This document shows, in pieces, positions 17,859 to 26,292 of a stretch of 64,000 bases of DNA. Positions within the stretch are counted from its first letter, which is position 1, and every line of letters begins with the position of its first letter. The notes below the pieces were generated by a model. That model saw only the letters and a list, made by a program, of their open reading frames with translations. It was not told where the DNA came from and made no database searches. Both the position numbers and the translations under genes were made by a program. Source of the stretch: Paenimyroides aestuarii (lineage in GTDB: Bacteria > Bacteroidota > Bacteroidia > Flavobacteriales > Flavobacteriaceae); NCBI RefSeq assembly GCF_024628805.1, contig NZ_CP102382.1, positions 1,922,001-1,986,000 on the forward strand. Reading direction: 5' to 3'.

Positions 17859-20138
17859 ATGCATCCGTTTCTTGAATACTTATTAAAAGCAAATCTGCTG
17901 CTTGTTTTTTTCGTTTTATTCTATAGTATATTCTTGAAAAAAGAAACATTTTATCAGCTAAACCGTTGGTATCTAATTGGATCAATTGTTGTTTCGGCAA
18001 TCGCTCCTTTTATATCATTCACAAAAACGGTTTGGGTAGATCCAATTCCTGTTGAATATTCTATAAATAATGGCGAAAATGAAATTATTAATGAAGTTGC
18101 CGCAGAAACAAGTTTTTTAAAAACAATTGATATTCAACAAATTGCTGTTTATTTAATGCTATTTATAAGCTTGGTATTGCTCATCAAAAAAATATATGTA
18201 TTAGCAAAACTATATTATTCTATAAAAAAAATGCCCAATAGCGGTGCATCCAACATCAAAATAACGTTAGAACAAAAAGTAGTTTACTCTTTTTATCGAT
18301 GGATTGTGGTACCAGAAGACTTTTTTCAGTGGAAAAATCATCAATTGATTTTAGACCATGAGCGCATCCACCTAAACCAAAAACACACCTTTGATCTTAT
18401 GTTAATTGAAGTGATTGCTGCGGTTTTCTGGTTCAATCCGTTGGTAAAAGTAATGCAAAGACAGATAAACAACAACCTAGAATATATTGTTGACGAGCAA
18501 ATGGTGCAAAAAACCGAACCTGTTTTGTATCAAAAAAGTTTGTTGCAGTTTCAGGTACAAAAAAACATCCAATTTGCAAATGCGTACCACACAAGCGATA
18601 TAAAAAGTCGCATTTTACAATTAAACTCTAAAAAATCAACTCGTATGAACAGATTAAAATTATTATTAGCAGCCCCGGTTTTAGTAGCTTTCTTTGTTAT
18701 GTTTCAAACAGAAACAGTAGCACAAATTAGAGAGCATATCGAAGTGCAGGAAATTTCTGAAGGTGACACGTTAGAAGATTCTTTTTATATTCAGATTCAT
18801 AGTAAATATGACGATGAATACTATGAAAGTGTGACAAAAAAATTACGAAAAGAAATCGACTTCGAAGTTAATTTCTACGATTTAAAACGAAATAAAGATG
18901 GTGATTTAACAGATATTAAAATATCTTATGTTAAGGAGCATCCAATTATATTCGGAAGATATTCAGCTGAAAATGGTAAACCTTTTGAACCTTTTAAACT
19001 TCATATTTATAAAAAGGGTAGTGGATATACCTTAGATGTAGTTTCAGATAAAGTAGAATATAATGAAATCATTTTGAAAGAAGAAGAGGTTTCATTTAAT
19101 GCAGAAACTCTAAAAACCAACAGACAAGTTTTTGATGAAGTTGTGTCAAAATTCCCTGTAATTATTGATGGCGTTGCTTTTAGTAAAAAACAACTTAAAA
19201 ATTTTGATAACAGCAAAATCCAGTCAATGAGTTTAAATCTTGATACCAATTCTAAAAAAGGTTTATCGCTATTATTGTCAACAAGTAGTGATGCTTCCCA
19301 TGTGTTGTCAAGCAAACCAATAAAGAAAAAAATTCAATTGCCTACTAAGGACTCTGAAAAAGTGAATAACTTATTAAAACAAGATAAAACAGTAATTATT
19401 AAAGGGGAACCAACCAAAGTAAAAATTATTGCGAACAACGAGTTGTCTAGCGAACCTTTACGTTTATCAAACAGTATATATGATTATTCAACAGTTAATG
19501 TAACCAGACCTTATAATCCGTCACAATATAGAACAGTTGAAGAAATTTATACTTTGTATAAAGATGGAGACAAACCAAATACTAAAAGAACTGTTTACAA
19601 AGATGCGAATGGAAAAATTGTAAAAGTTGAAGATTCAAACGATAAAGAATCACTATTTGGTTCTAGTTATAATAGGGTTGTAACAAATAATATAGTGTAT
19701 GTTGTTGATGATCAGATTGTATTAGAAGATAGTTTTCATAAAATCAACCCTGAAGATATAGATCAAATAACAATTCTAAAAGATCAAAAATCTAAAGAAA
19801 AATACGCTGCTACTAAAAAAGACGGTGTGATTGTAGTAACAACAAAAGCTAAGAAGAAAGTTTCGCTCAATCAAAATAAACAAGCACAACAAAAAAGGGA
19901 AGCACTAGTTAACAAAAAAAAGGAATTGCTTGCCGAACGTAAACAGAAGCTAAAAGAGCGAAAAAAAGAAATAGAAAAGTTAAAACAAATTAAAAAAGAT
20001 TTAGAAACAGTGACATCTATCTTCAACGACGTAAAAGAAATTAAGAAAATCGAAGATGAACAATTCAAAATCACTAAAATATCAGCATCTATAACTCGTG
20101 AAGATGGTACAAAAGTGGAGTTGTCTGAAGATTATTAA
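17859..20138 (+). CDS. BlaR1/MecR1-like M56 metallopeptidase with long extracytoplasmic tail
   Basis: A 759-residue membrane protease. The M56 part (1-~285) has transmembrane helices near 8-27, 38-56, 96-115 and 267-283 and the zinc motif H167-E-R-I-H171. The extracytoplasmic part contains a segment (about 305-395) resembling the small exported proteins at 8047 and 8711, and a stretch ending with YAATKKDGVIVVTTK, which looks like a TonB-receptor plug motif. A Lys/Glu coiled coil (about 665-735) precedes the C-terminus. Penicillin-sensor domain as in BlaR1 is absent, so it is not a beta-lactam sensor of the classical type. It is translated with blaI (three-base gap). Confidence 0.88.
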   Translation: MHPFLEYLLKANLLLVFFVLFYSIFLKKETFYQLNRWYLIGSIVVSAIAPFISFTKTVWVDPIPVEYSINNGENEIINEVAAETSFLKTIDIQQIAVYLMLFISLVLLIKKIYVLAKLYYSIKKMPNSGASNIKITLEQKVVYSFYRWIVVPEDFFQWKNHQLILDHERIHLNQKHTFDLMLIEVIAAVFWFNPLVKVMQRQINNNLEYIVDEQMVQKTEPVLYQKSLLQFQVQKNIQFANAYHTSDIKSRILQLNSKKSTRMNRLKLLLAAPVLVAFFVMFQTETVAQIREHIEVQEISEGDTLEDSFYIQIHSKYDDEYYESVTKKLRKEIDFEVNFYDLKRNKDGDLTDIKISYVKEHPIIFGRYSAENGKPFEPFKLHIYKKGSGYTLDVVSDKVEYNEIILKEEEVSFNAETLKTNRQVFDEVVSKFPVIIDGVAFSKKQLKNFDNSKIQSMSLNLDTNSKKGLSLLLSTSSDASHVLSSKPIKKKIQLPTKDSEKVNNLLKQDKTVIIKGEPTKVKIIANNELSSEPLRLSNSIYDYSTVNVTRPYNPSQYRTVEEIYTLYKDGDKPNTKRTVYKDANGKIVKVEDSNDKESLFGSSYNRVVTNNIVYVVDDQIVLEDSFHKINPEDIDQITILKDQKSKEKYAATKKDGVIVVTTKAKKKVSLNQNKQAQQKREALVNKKKELLAERKQKLKERKKEIEKLKQIKKDLETVTSIFNDVKEIKKIEDEQFKITKISASITREDGTKVELSEDY

Positions 20139-20308
20139 CACACTAAATAGTTTTTATTAACCATAAACCATCACAAAAGTTGGGAAGTTTAGAAAAACCC
20201 CAATTACATATTCGCTAAAAAAACAACAAATATCCATCAAAAAAATTATAATTGTTTATACTAAAACCGTAAATTGCACGTTTTTAAAACAAAACAAAAC
20301 AAAATTTT

Positions 20309-20926
20309 ATGAAAAAGACATTTAAAAGTGTTTTAATAGCCACATGCCTTTTGGCTGTAAGTCAGGTCAATGCACAGTCAAATGCACCTGTTAGCGTTTT
20401 TGACAACCTAAGCATCGAAGCTCAGTATGGATTAAACAACGCTTTAAGTCCAAACGAAGGAATAACAACCAGCGACTACAGCGGGTTCAACTTTTTCCAA
20501 GCAGGTCTAACTTACCATATAGACGAGGTGTGGGGCGTTCGCGGAACTTTTGCAAACTCCAACTTTAAGCACAAAGATTTCGACAATTTAGGTGTAAGCT
20601 ACAGCAAATTAACCTTAGAAGCTACCTACAACATTTTTACAGCTGTAAACGGAATGATGCAACCCTTTGACGTAACCGCACACGCCGGTTTTGGTGCCGC
20701 ATCAGGAAAAAGCGAGCAAGGAAGCGGAAAAGACATGGTAGGAGTTGCACAAATCGGAATCATGCCAAAATACAACTTCAATTCACAATTTGCCGTATTT
20801 ATCGATGCCACTTTCGTAAACCAATTCAGCCAAGATTACGGTTTTGATGGTTCAGCTATAAATCAAGGATCAGGAAGCTACCTAAACGTTGGTCTAGGCG
20901 TACAATACCGCTTTAAAAAACAATAA
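20309..20926 (+). CDS. small outer-membrane beta-barrel protein
   Basis: A 205-residue protein with signal peptide (MKKTFKSVLIATCLLAVSQVNAQ) and alternating beta-strand pattern typical of an eight-stranded OmpA-like/OmpW-like barrel: FFQAGLTYHIDEVWGVRGTF, YSKLTLEATYNIF, and the ending LNVGLGVQYRFKKQ with a near-terminal aromatic. No periplasmic OmpA peptidoglycan-binding domain is present. A strong terminator follows. The 170-base region before it (20139-20308) is AT-rich, and no clear promoter motif can be named. Confidence 0.8.
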   Translation: MKKTFKSVLIATCLLAVSQVNAQSNAPVSVFDNLSIEAQYGLNNALSPNEGITTSDYSGFNFFQAGLTYHIDEVWGVRGTFANSNFKHKDFDNLGVSYSKLTLEATYNIFTAVNGMMQPFDVTAHAGFGAASGKSEQGSGKDMVGVAQIGIMPKYNFNSQFAVFIDATFVNQFSQDYGFDGSAINQGSGSYLNVGLGVQYRFKKQ

Positions 20927-20940
20927 CAAAAACCTTCAGA

Positions 20941-20973
20941 AATCCATCCTTAACACCGATGGATTTTTTTTTT
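20941..20973 (+). terminator. intrinsic terminator
   Basis: Stem AATCCATC (20941-20948) with GATGGATT (20958-20965), nine-base loop, T run; directly downstream of the barrel gene. Confidence 0.85.
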
Positions 20974-20983
20974 ATGATAAAAA

Positions 20984-21084
20984 TTAGGGCAATCCCTTCC
21001 ACTCCGTTGCAGGGCCGGGCTTTCGCGAGTCGCTTTTGTTTTTTTGCAAAAACAAAGAGCTCCAACAATCGCTCAATCCCTATT
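20984..21084. repeat. GC-richer intergenic element, probably a dispersed flavobacterial repeat
   Basis: About 100 bases much richer in G+C than their surroundings, with matching ends (left TAGGGCAATCCCTT, right GCTCAATCCCTA) and an internal hairpin (21035-21043 with 21048-21056). From memory this has the layout of dispersed intergenic repeats found in Flavobacterium genomes; no second copy lies in this window, so that is inference. The reading frame across it is not a credible gene. Confidence 0.45.
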
Positions 21085-21123
21085 GCAAATCCCCGGAACA
21101 AAGAAAAAATTCAGCAAAAAAAA

Positions 21124-21154
21124 AACCTTGAAATAGATTAAACATTTCAAGGTT
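21124..21154 (-). terminator. intrinsic terminator of the 37-residue gene
   Basis: Perfect 11-bp stem (21124-21134 with 21144-21154), nine-base loop, followed on the minus strand by a long T run. It lies 25 bases after the small minus-strand gene at 21179-21292. Confidence 0.8.
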
Positions 21155-21178
21155 ATGCCAATATTTGCTAAAAAATAT

Positions 21179-21292
21179 TTATTTCTTCTCGTTCTTCGGA
21201 AGATACTCATCTGTTTTTTTAGCAGCAGTAAGTTTTTTGTAGCCAAATAAAACCAGCACAATCGCCGCCATTGCTAAATATACGTATTGCAT
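21179..21292 (-). CDS. 37-residue single-helix membrane protein
   Basis: ATG at 21292 to TAA at 21179 encodes 37 residues starting MQYVYLAMAAIVLVLFGYKK and ending with a charged tail rich in Lys and Glu (LPKNEKK). One transmembrane helix (about 4-18) with a basic cytoplasmic side is predicted. Support for a real gene: a TACATTTG -7 box 19 bases upstream on the minus strand and a strong terminator just downstream. Function unknown. It lies between an outer-membrane protein and a histidine kinase gene, and no other gene claims this stretch. Confidence 0.65.
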   Translation of the reverse strand: MQYVYLAMAAIVLVLFGYKKLTAAKKTDEYLPKNEKK

Positions 21293-21310
21293 AATTTCAA
21301 ATTTAAAAAA

Positions 21311-21318
21311 CAAATGTA
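21311..21318 (-). promoter_or_regulatory. -7 box for the 37-residue gene
   Basis: Minus-strand TACATTTG matches TAnnTTTG; the ATG lies 18 bases downstream. A TTG occurs upstream but 14 bases away, shorter than usual. Confidence 0.5.
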
Positions 21319-21384
21319 ACTTATTTTTAGAACAATAAACTGTTAAAATTTAACCCACATAAAAATCTTTTAAAACCAACATCA

Positions 21385-23847
21385 TTAAGCAATAATCGCT
21401 GCAATTTCATTTAAAATAGCAGGCGTTTCAGTCCGAATCGCTTCAATTTGATTGGCCATTTCATCAGTCGATAATTCCTCCGTTTTTTGTTCTAAAAGAA
21501 GAAGGCGGTTTGCAATTTGCGCTATTTTTAATTGCCTAAACATAGGCAGCATTTTGTGAGCAGTTTGTTTCACCGTTTCCAAATCATTTGCTTCAAAAGC
21601 ACGTTGAATCTTCTCTATATCGGTTTTATAACTTTCAAAAAAGGCATTTAAAATTTGTTGGGCAGCGTTTTTGTCGTTTTCTAACAGCGTAAATAAATCC
21701 GTTAAATCAAACAACTCGTTTTTTAAGGACATAGTAGAAGAATTTTCGTTGGGAACAGTCTGCGAATGTTTATTTTTAATACGCAACATTTTATAAATCA
21801 CATTATAAAGCGTATTGATATTTAAAGGTTTTTTCATGTAAAAATTAAAACCCAGTTTTTGATATTCATGTTCGTCAAAATCAATTTTTCCGGTAAGCGC
21901 AATCACAGGAATATCTTTATAATTTTCTAACGAGCGAATGTCTTCAATCACTTTAATGCCGCTGTAAAAAGGCATTTGCATATCGGTTATTATCAACTGA
22001 TATTGTTCTTCTTGTAATATTTTTTTAGCTAATTTTCCGTTTTCAATCGTAGTGAGTTTTTTCACTTTATTGCTGAAAATCTCTTCGATTAATTTTAACT
22101 GCAGCGGATCGTCATCAATCACTAAAATCTTTTTATTTTCTAATTTTTTGGCATTGTCGTATTCAAACTCGTTAACGGTTTTCACTTCTTTGCTTTCTTC
22201 AAACAATTCCAAAGGAATATCAATATAAAAAACAGTTCCTTTATTGTACTCGCTTTCAAACGAAATAGCCCCTTTTAGCAAGTTCACCAAGCGTTTGGTG
22301 ATGTTTAACCCCAAGCCAGAACCGCCGTAATTGTTCTCTGAATTGTCATGAGCCTGCATAAATTCTACAAACAAATCGTCTTTATTTTCGGTTTTTATAC
22401 CAATTCCGGTATCGGTAATTTTAAATTTAGCACTATTGTTTTCCAAGGTGGCATCAACAGTTACACTGCCGTGGTGCGTGAATTTTATAGCATTCGAAAT
22501 AACATTGGTGAGAATTTGTTGTATTCTAAAAGAATCGGAATAGAAAGCCGTGTTCAATTGCTCATCGATATTAAAAATTAAATCTATTTTTTTGCGTTCG
22601 GCACTGTTTTTTAGGTTGTTATAAATGTTTTGAAGCAATTCATTGAAATTAAATTTCCCTTTCTTTAACTTTATTTTGTTGAATTCCAAATTGGAAAAAA
22701 GCGATAAATCGTCCACCATTTTTTTGATGTATTTAGTGGAATGAATAATGTTTTTAAGAAATTCTTTTTGTTTAGGGGTTTTTAATGAATTTTGCAATAA
22801 AGCCGAAAATCCCAATAGCGAATTAATGGGCGACACCATATCGTGTGAAATAGTGGCCATAAAAAAACTTTTTTGTTTGATTAAATCTTGCATATCGCCA
22901 TTCAGCTTTTCTAATTTTTGCTTGTTGCGTGCCGATTTGTTCAAATCAATCAAGATAATAAATCCAAAAACCAAGGCCACTATCGAAATTACAATCCCAA
23001 TTTTTGCAATATTGTTGCTAACAGCGTCTATTTTTTCCTTCGAAGATTCATAATTTATCGACGAATTTTGAATAATGATTTTTTCTACCTGGTTCAAAAT
23101 TTCACGCAACTCTTCGGTGAGTTTTTTGTTGCGTTTTATGAGCAATTCTTCTTTTAAATAATACTGTTTCAGCAGTTTGTTCTCTTCTTTTTTTGCCTTG
23201 TCAAGTACCGATTCTGTGGCTGCGTTTATTTTTCTTTGATGCTCTATTTGTTGTTGTGCCAGTTTGTCGTTTTCTTCAACAAGCACTTCTTTAATCACTT
23301 TTTCATTGTCTTTAAAGCGGTTTTTTAAGCGCGACCAAAAATTAGGTCGTTCAACAGTGGTGTCAATTTTAATGGTTTGTTCTTCTTTTAGCTTTTGAAT
23401 TTGCTTAATTTCAGACTTTGCATTTTCATATACATTAAATTGGGCATATTTCGACTGCACATCTAAAACCTGATCAAAAGTTAAACTTTTAAGGTTGATT
23501 AAATCAATAATTGTATCTAGCTTTTGATGCAAGCTTTCATCCTGAACGTTGTTTTGTTTAAAAATTTCAATGTTTTGAATAAGCGAATCTAATTGCGTGT
23601 GGTATTTGGCAGCATCTGTTTTGCTGTAGGAAAGCAATGCCAATCTGCCGGTGTTTTCCGTAGCGTATAAATCACTTACAATGGTTCCTAATTGGATCAC
23701 TTTTGTATTCTCTGAAAGAATATCGTCTTTAGAAACATTCAGGTTTTTAACCTCGTTAAGAATATAAAGAATCGAGACAGAAAATATCGAAATCAACAAA
23801 ATATATCCAAGCGTCAACTTGATTTTTAGGGTTTGTTCGGTGGTCAT
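21385..23847 (-). CDS. hybrid sensor histidine kinase with receiver and HPt domains
   Basis: An 820-residue membrane kinase. Transmembrane helices near 9-29 and 283-302 enclose a helical, charged sensor region. Then follow HisKA (SHDMVSPINSLLGF, phospho-His), HATPase (NVISNAIKFTHHG, DTGIGI, GGSGLGL), a receiver domain (ILVIDDDPLQ, TDMQMPF with the phospho-Asp, and ALTGK), and a C-terminal HPt domain (QTAHKMLPMFRQL, phospho-His). All phosphorelay residues appear intact, so the protein can run His-Asp-His internally. The final response regulator is not adjacent, and the ligand is unknown. Confidence 0.93.
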   Translation of the reverse strand: MTTEQTLKIKLTLGYILLISIFSVSILYILNEVKNLNVSKDDILSENTKVIQLGTIVSDLYATENTGRLALLSYSKTDAAKYHTQLDSLIQNIEIFKQNNVQDESLHQKLDTIIDLINLKSLTFDQVLDVQSKYAQFNVYENAKSEIKQIQKLKEEQTIKIDTTVERPNFWSRLKNRFKDNEKVIKEVLVEENDKLAQQQIEHQRKINAATESVLDKAKKEENKLLKQYYLKEELLIKRNKKLTEELREILNQVEKIIIQNSSINYESSKEKIDAVSNNIAKIGIVISIVALVFGFIILIDLNKSARNKQKLEKLNGDMQDLIKQKSFFMATISHDMVSPINSLLGFSALLQNSLKTPKQKEFLKNIIHSTKYIKKMVDDLSLFSNLEFNKIKLKKGKFNFNELLQNIYNNLKNSAERKKIDLIFNIDEQLNTAFYSDSFRIQQILTNVISNAIKFTHHGSVTVDATLENNSAKFKITDTGIGIKTENKDDLFVEFMQAHDNSENNYGGSGLGLNITKRLVNLLKGAISFESEYNKGTVFYIDIPLELFEESKEVKTVNEFEYDNAKKLENKKILVIDDDPLQLKLIEEIFSNKVKKLTTIENGKLAKKILQEEQYQLIITDMQMPFYSGIKVIEDIRSLENYKDIPVIALTGKIDFDEHEYQKLGFNFYMKKPLNINTLYNVIYKMLRIKNKHSQTVPNENSSTMSLKNELFDLTDLFTLLENDKNAAQQILNAFFESYKTDIEKIQRAFEANDLETVKQTAHKMLPMFRQLKIAQIANRLLLLEQKTEELSTDEMANQIEAIRTETPAILNEIAAIIA

Positions 23848-23868
23848 TGGGCAAATTTTTTATAAAAA

Positions 23869-23900
23869 TAAAAAAGACTATCGAAACGATAGCCTTTTTT
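23869..23900 (-). terminator. intrinsic terminator after acyl-CoA dehydrogenase
   Basis: Stem GACTATCG (23876-23883) with CGATAGCC (23887-23894), three-base loop; A run on the plus strand gives the T run on the minus strand. Confidence 0.8.
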
Positions 23901-23919
23901 ACAATATATTTAAGGTTGC

Positions 23920-25059
23920 TTATTTAGCAATTCCTCTTGAAATTACAATTTTTTGGATTTCTGAAGTTCCTTCGTAAATCTGGGTGATTTTTGCATCGCG
24001 CATCATACGTTCTACATGGTATTCGCTTACATAACCGTTACCACCGTGAATTTGAACTGCTTCTACCGTTGTATCCATCGCTGTTTGTGATGCAAACAAT
24101 TTTGCCATAGCACCAGAAATAGAAATATCTTCGCCATTGTCTTTTTCAGCAGCAGCTTTCATACACAACATACGTGCAGCTGTGATGTTTACCGCCATAT
24201 CTGCCAATTTAAAAGCAATTGCTTGGTGGTTAATAATTTCGGTTTTAAACGCTTTGCGCTCTTTCGCATATTTTAAAGACAATTCGTAAGCACCTTGCGC
24301 AATACCTAAAGCTTGCGATGCAATACCAATACGTCCGCCGTTTAAAACGTTCATTGCAAAAGCAAAACCAAAACCGTCTTCGCCAATTCTGTTTTCTTTC
24401 GGAACTTTCACATCAGTAAACATTAAAGAATGAGTGTCGCTTCCACGAATACCCATTTTCTTTTCTTTTGGACCAATTTCAAAACCTGGCCATCCTTTTT
24501 CAACAATAAAAGCGTTGATTCCTTTATGTCCTTTTTCAGGATGTGTGTGTGCAATCACTAAATAAGTAGAAGCTGTTCCGCCGTTTGTGATCCAGTTTTT
24601 TGTACCGTTCAGCAAATAATGGTCGCCCATGTCAACAGCTGTTGTTTTTTGTGAGGTAGCATCAGATCCAGCTTCTGGCTCTGATAAACAAAAAGCACCA
24701 ATTACTTCACCAGATGCTAATGGCACCAAATATTTTTGTTTTTGCTCTTCAGAACAGTATTTTTCCATACCTGCACAAACCAACGAGTTGTTAACAGACA
24801 TAACCACTGCTGCCGATGCATCAACTTTAGCAATTTCTTCCATTGCCAAAACATACGAAACACTGTCTAAACCAGCACCGCCATATTTTGGATCAACCAT
24901 CATTCCTAAAAAACCAAGCTCACCCATTTTTTTTACTGCTTCAGCAGGAAATTTTGAGTGCTCGTCACGTTCAATAACTCCAGGTAATAATTCAGTTTGA
25001 GCGAAATCACGAGCAGCTTGTTGAATCATTAATTGCTCTTCAGTTAATTTAAAATCCAT
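23920..25059 (-). CDS. acyl-CoA dehydrogenase
   Basis: FAD-dependent alpha,beta-dehydrogenation of acyl-CoA thioesters (fatty-acid or branched-chain amino-acid breakdown), cytoplasmic. At 379 residues it has the usual family length. Signatures: AFCLSEPEAGSDA (about 124-136), the ITNGG segment after NGTKNW, RKAFKTEIINHQAIAF, and the C-terminal QIHGGNGYVSEYHVERMMRDA followed by QIYEGTSEIQ, which includes the catalytic Glu of short/medium-chain and butyryl-type enzymes. Chain-length preference cannot be read. It has its own good promoter and terminator. Confidence 0.93.
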   Translation of the reverse strand: MDFKLTEEQLMIQQAARDFAQTELLPGVIERDEHSKFPAEAVKKMGELGFLGMMVDPKYGGAGLDSVSYVLAMEEIAKVDASAAVVMSVNNSLVCAGMEKYCSEEQKQKYLVPLASGEVIGAFCLSEPEAGSDATSQKTTAVDMGDHYLLNGTKNWITNGGTASTYLVIAHTHPEKGHKGINAFIVEKGWPGFEIGPKEKKMGIRGSDTHSLMFTDVKVPKENRIGEDGFGFAFAMNVLNGGRIGIASQALGIAQGAYELSLKYAKERKAFKTEIINHQAIAFKLADMAVNITAARMLCMKAAAEKDNGEDISISGAMAKLFASQTAMDTTVEAVQIHGGNGYVSEYHVERMMRDAKITQIYEGTSEIQKIVISRGIAK

Positions 25060-25098
25060 CTATTTTATTGTTTTTGTAAACATATTTAATTTCCGCAT

Positions 25099-25129
25099 CA
25101 AATATAATTGAATATTGCCAATTTTTCAA
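25099..25129 (-). promoter_or_regulatory. promoter of acyl-CoA dehydrogenase gene
   Basis: Minus-strand -33 TTG (plus 25127-25129), 20-base spacer, -7 box TATATTTG (plus 25099-25106), a full match to the Bacteroidota consensus; 39 bases before the ATG. Confidence 0.7.
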
Positions 25130-25151
25130 AAATTATAGCTATTTTTAATTC

Positions 25152-26240
25152 ATGAATATAGAAAAATTTAAGGTGCTTGGTGTGATGTCGGGTACATCGC
25201 TAGACGGGATTGACTGTGCTGTTGTGGAATTCACAAAGCAAAATGCCGATTGGAGTTTCCGTTTAATATCTGCTGAAACCATAGCATATGCAAAGGTTTG
25301 GCAAGACAAGCTGCAAAACGCCCTTCATCTTTCTGAAGCCGATTTACATCTTTTAAATATAGAATATACGCATTTTTTAGGTGGATTTTTAGCCGATTTT
25401 ATTAGGGATAATAATTTGAATGATCTGGATTTTATTTCATCGCACGGGCACACGGTTTTGCATCAACCCGAAAATGGAATCACGCTACAAATTGGAAATT
25501 TACCTACCGTTACCGATATGATTTCGTTGCCTTTTGTGTGCGATTTTCGGGTACAAGATGTGCAGTTGGGCGGGCAAGGAGCGCCGCTGGTTCCTATGGG
25601 CGATCGGTTGCTTTTCTCGGAATATGATTATTGCTTGAATTTAGGCGGATTTTCAAATATATCTTTTGAACAAGATGGAAAACGCACGGCATTCGATATT
25701 TGTCCGGTGAACACCTTGTTGAATCATTTTGCAAAAAAAATAGGGAAAGAGTTTGATGAAAGCGGAAATTTTGCAGCATCTGGAACTATAAATAACGGTT
25801 TATTTAATGAATTGAACAATTTATCGTTTTATAATCAACAAGGCCCCAAATCATTAGGAATAGAACAAGTACATGCGATATACCTGCCTTTAATTGAAAA
25901 ATACCAGTTAACTGCACAAGATTCTTTATCGACTGTAACAGAGCATATTGCGTATCAAATCGCATCAATCCTTACAAAAGAAAATGCAAAGTTATTGGTA
26001 ACTGGTGGCGGTGCTTTTAACGAACACCTTATTAATAGATTAAAAATCTATTCACCCCATACAACCATTGTTTTAGGTTCAAAAGAGCTGATAGAATTTA
26101 AAGAAGCTATTATTTTTGCCTTTTTGGGTGTATTGCGCATTACAAACGTTCCAAATGTGCTGAGCAGCGTAACCGGAGCAACGCATGATCATTGTGCAGG
26201 TGTGGTTTTTAATCAGGAATTATTGCCAACTAATTGCTAA
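25152..26240 (+). CDS. anmK: anhydro-N-acetylmuramic acid kinase
   Basis: Phosphorylates and hydrolyses 1,6-anhydro-MurNAc to MurNAc-6-phosphate in cell-wall recycling, cytoplasmic. The 362-residue protein has the ATP-binding opening LGVMSGTSLDGIDCAVVEF (about 9-27), SSHGHTV, the segment CDFRVQDVQLGGQGAPLVP with the catalytic Asp region, and LLVTGGGAFN near the C-terminus. Its length is close to that of the family. Recycling fits the GH3 and amidase genes elsewhere in the window, although they are not linked to it. Confidence 0.94.
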   Translation: MNIEKFKVLGVMSGTSLDGIDCAVVEFTKQNADWSFRLISAETIAYAKVWQDKLQNALHLSEADLHLLNIEYTHFLGGFLADFIRDNNLNDLDFISSHGHTVLHQPENGITLQIGNLPTVTDMISLPFVCDFRVQDVQLGGQGAPLVPMGDRLLFSEYDYCLNLGGFSNISFEQDGKRTAFDICPVNTLLNHFAKKIGKEFDESGNFAASGTINNGLFNELNNLSFYNQQGPKSLGIEQVHAIYLPLIEKYQLTAQDSLSTVTEHIAYQIASILTKENAKLLVTGGGAFNEHLINRLKIYSPHTTIVLGSKELIEFKEAIIFAFLGVLRITNVPNVLSSVTGATHDHCAGVVFNQELLPTNC

Positions 26241-26265
26241 ATTGATTTGTAATGAATTATATTTG
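26234..26265 (+). promoter_or_regulatory. promoter of amino-acid dehydrogenase gene
   Basis: -33 TTG at 26234-26236, 21-base spacer, -7 box TATATTTG at 26258-26265; the gene starts 27 bases downstream. The -33 lies inside the last codons of anmK. Confidence 0.6.
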
Positions 26266-26292
26266 TAGAGAAAATAAAAAGTAATCAAAATA

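Noticed and set aside
18289..20138. Beta-lactam resistance locus
   Set aside because: BlaI and M56 genes are present but there is no penicillin-sensor domain or beta-lactamase gene next to them.
20959..21141. Open frame over the GC-rich element
   Set aside because: It is created by the repeat-like element and lies between terminators; composition is not protein-like.
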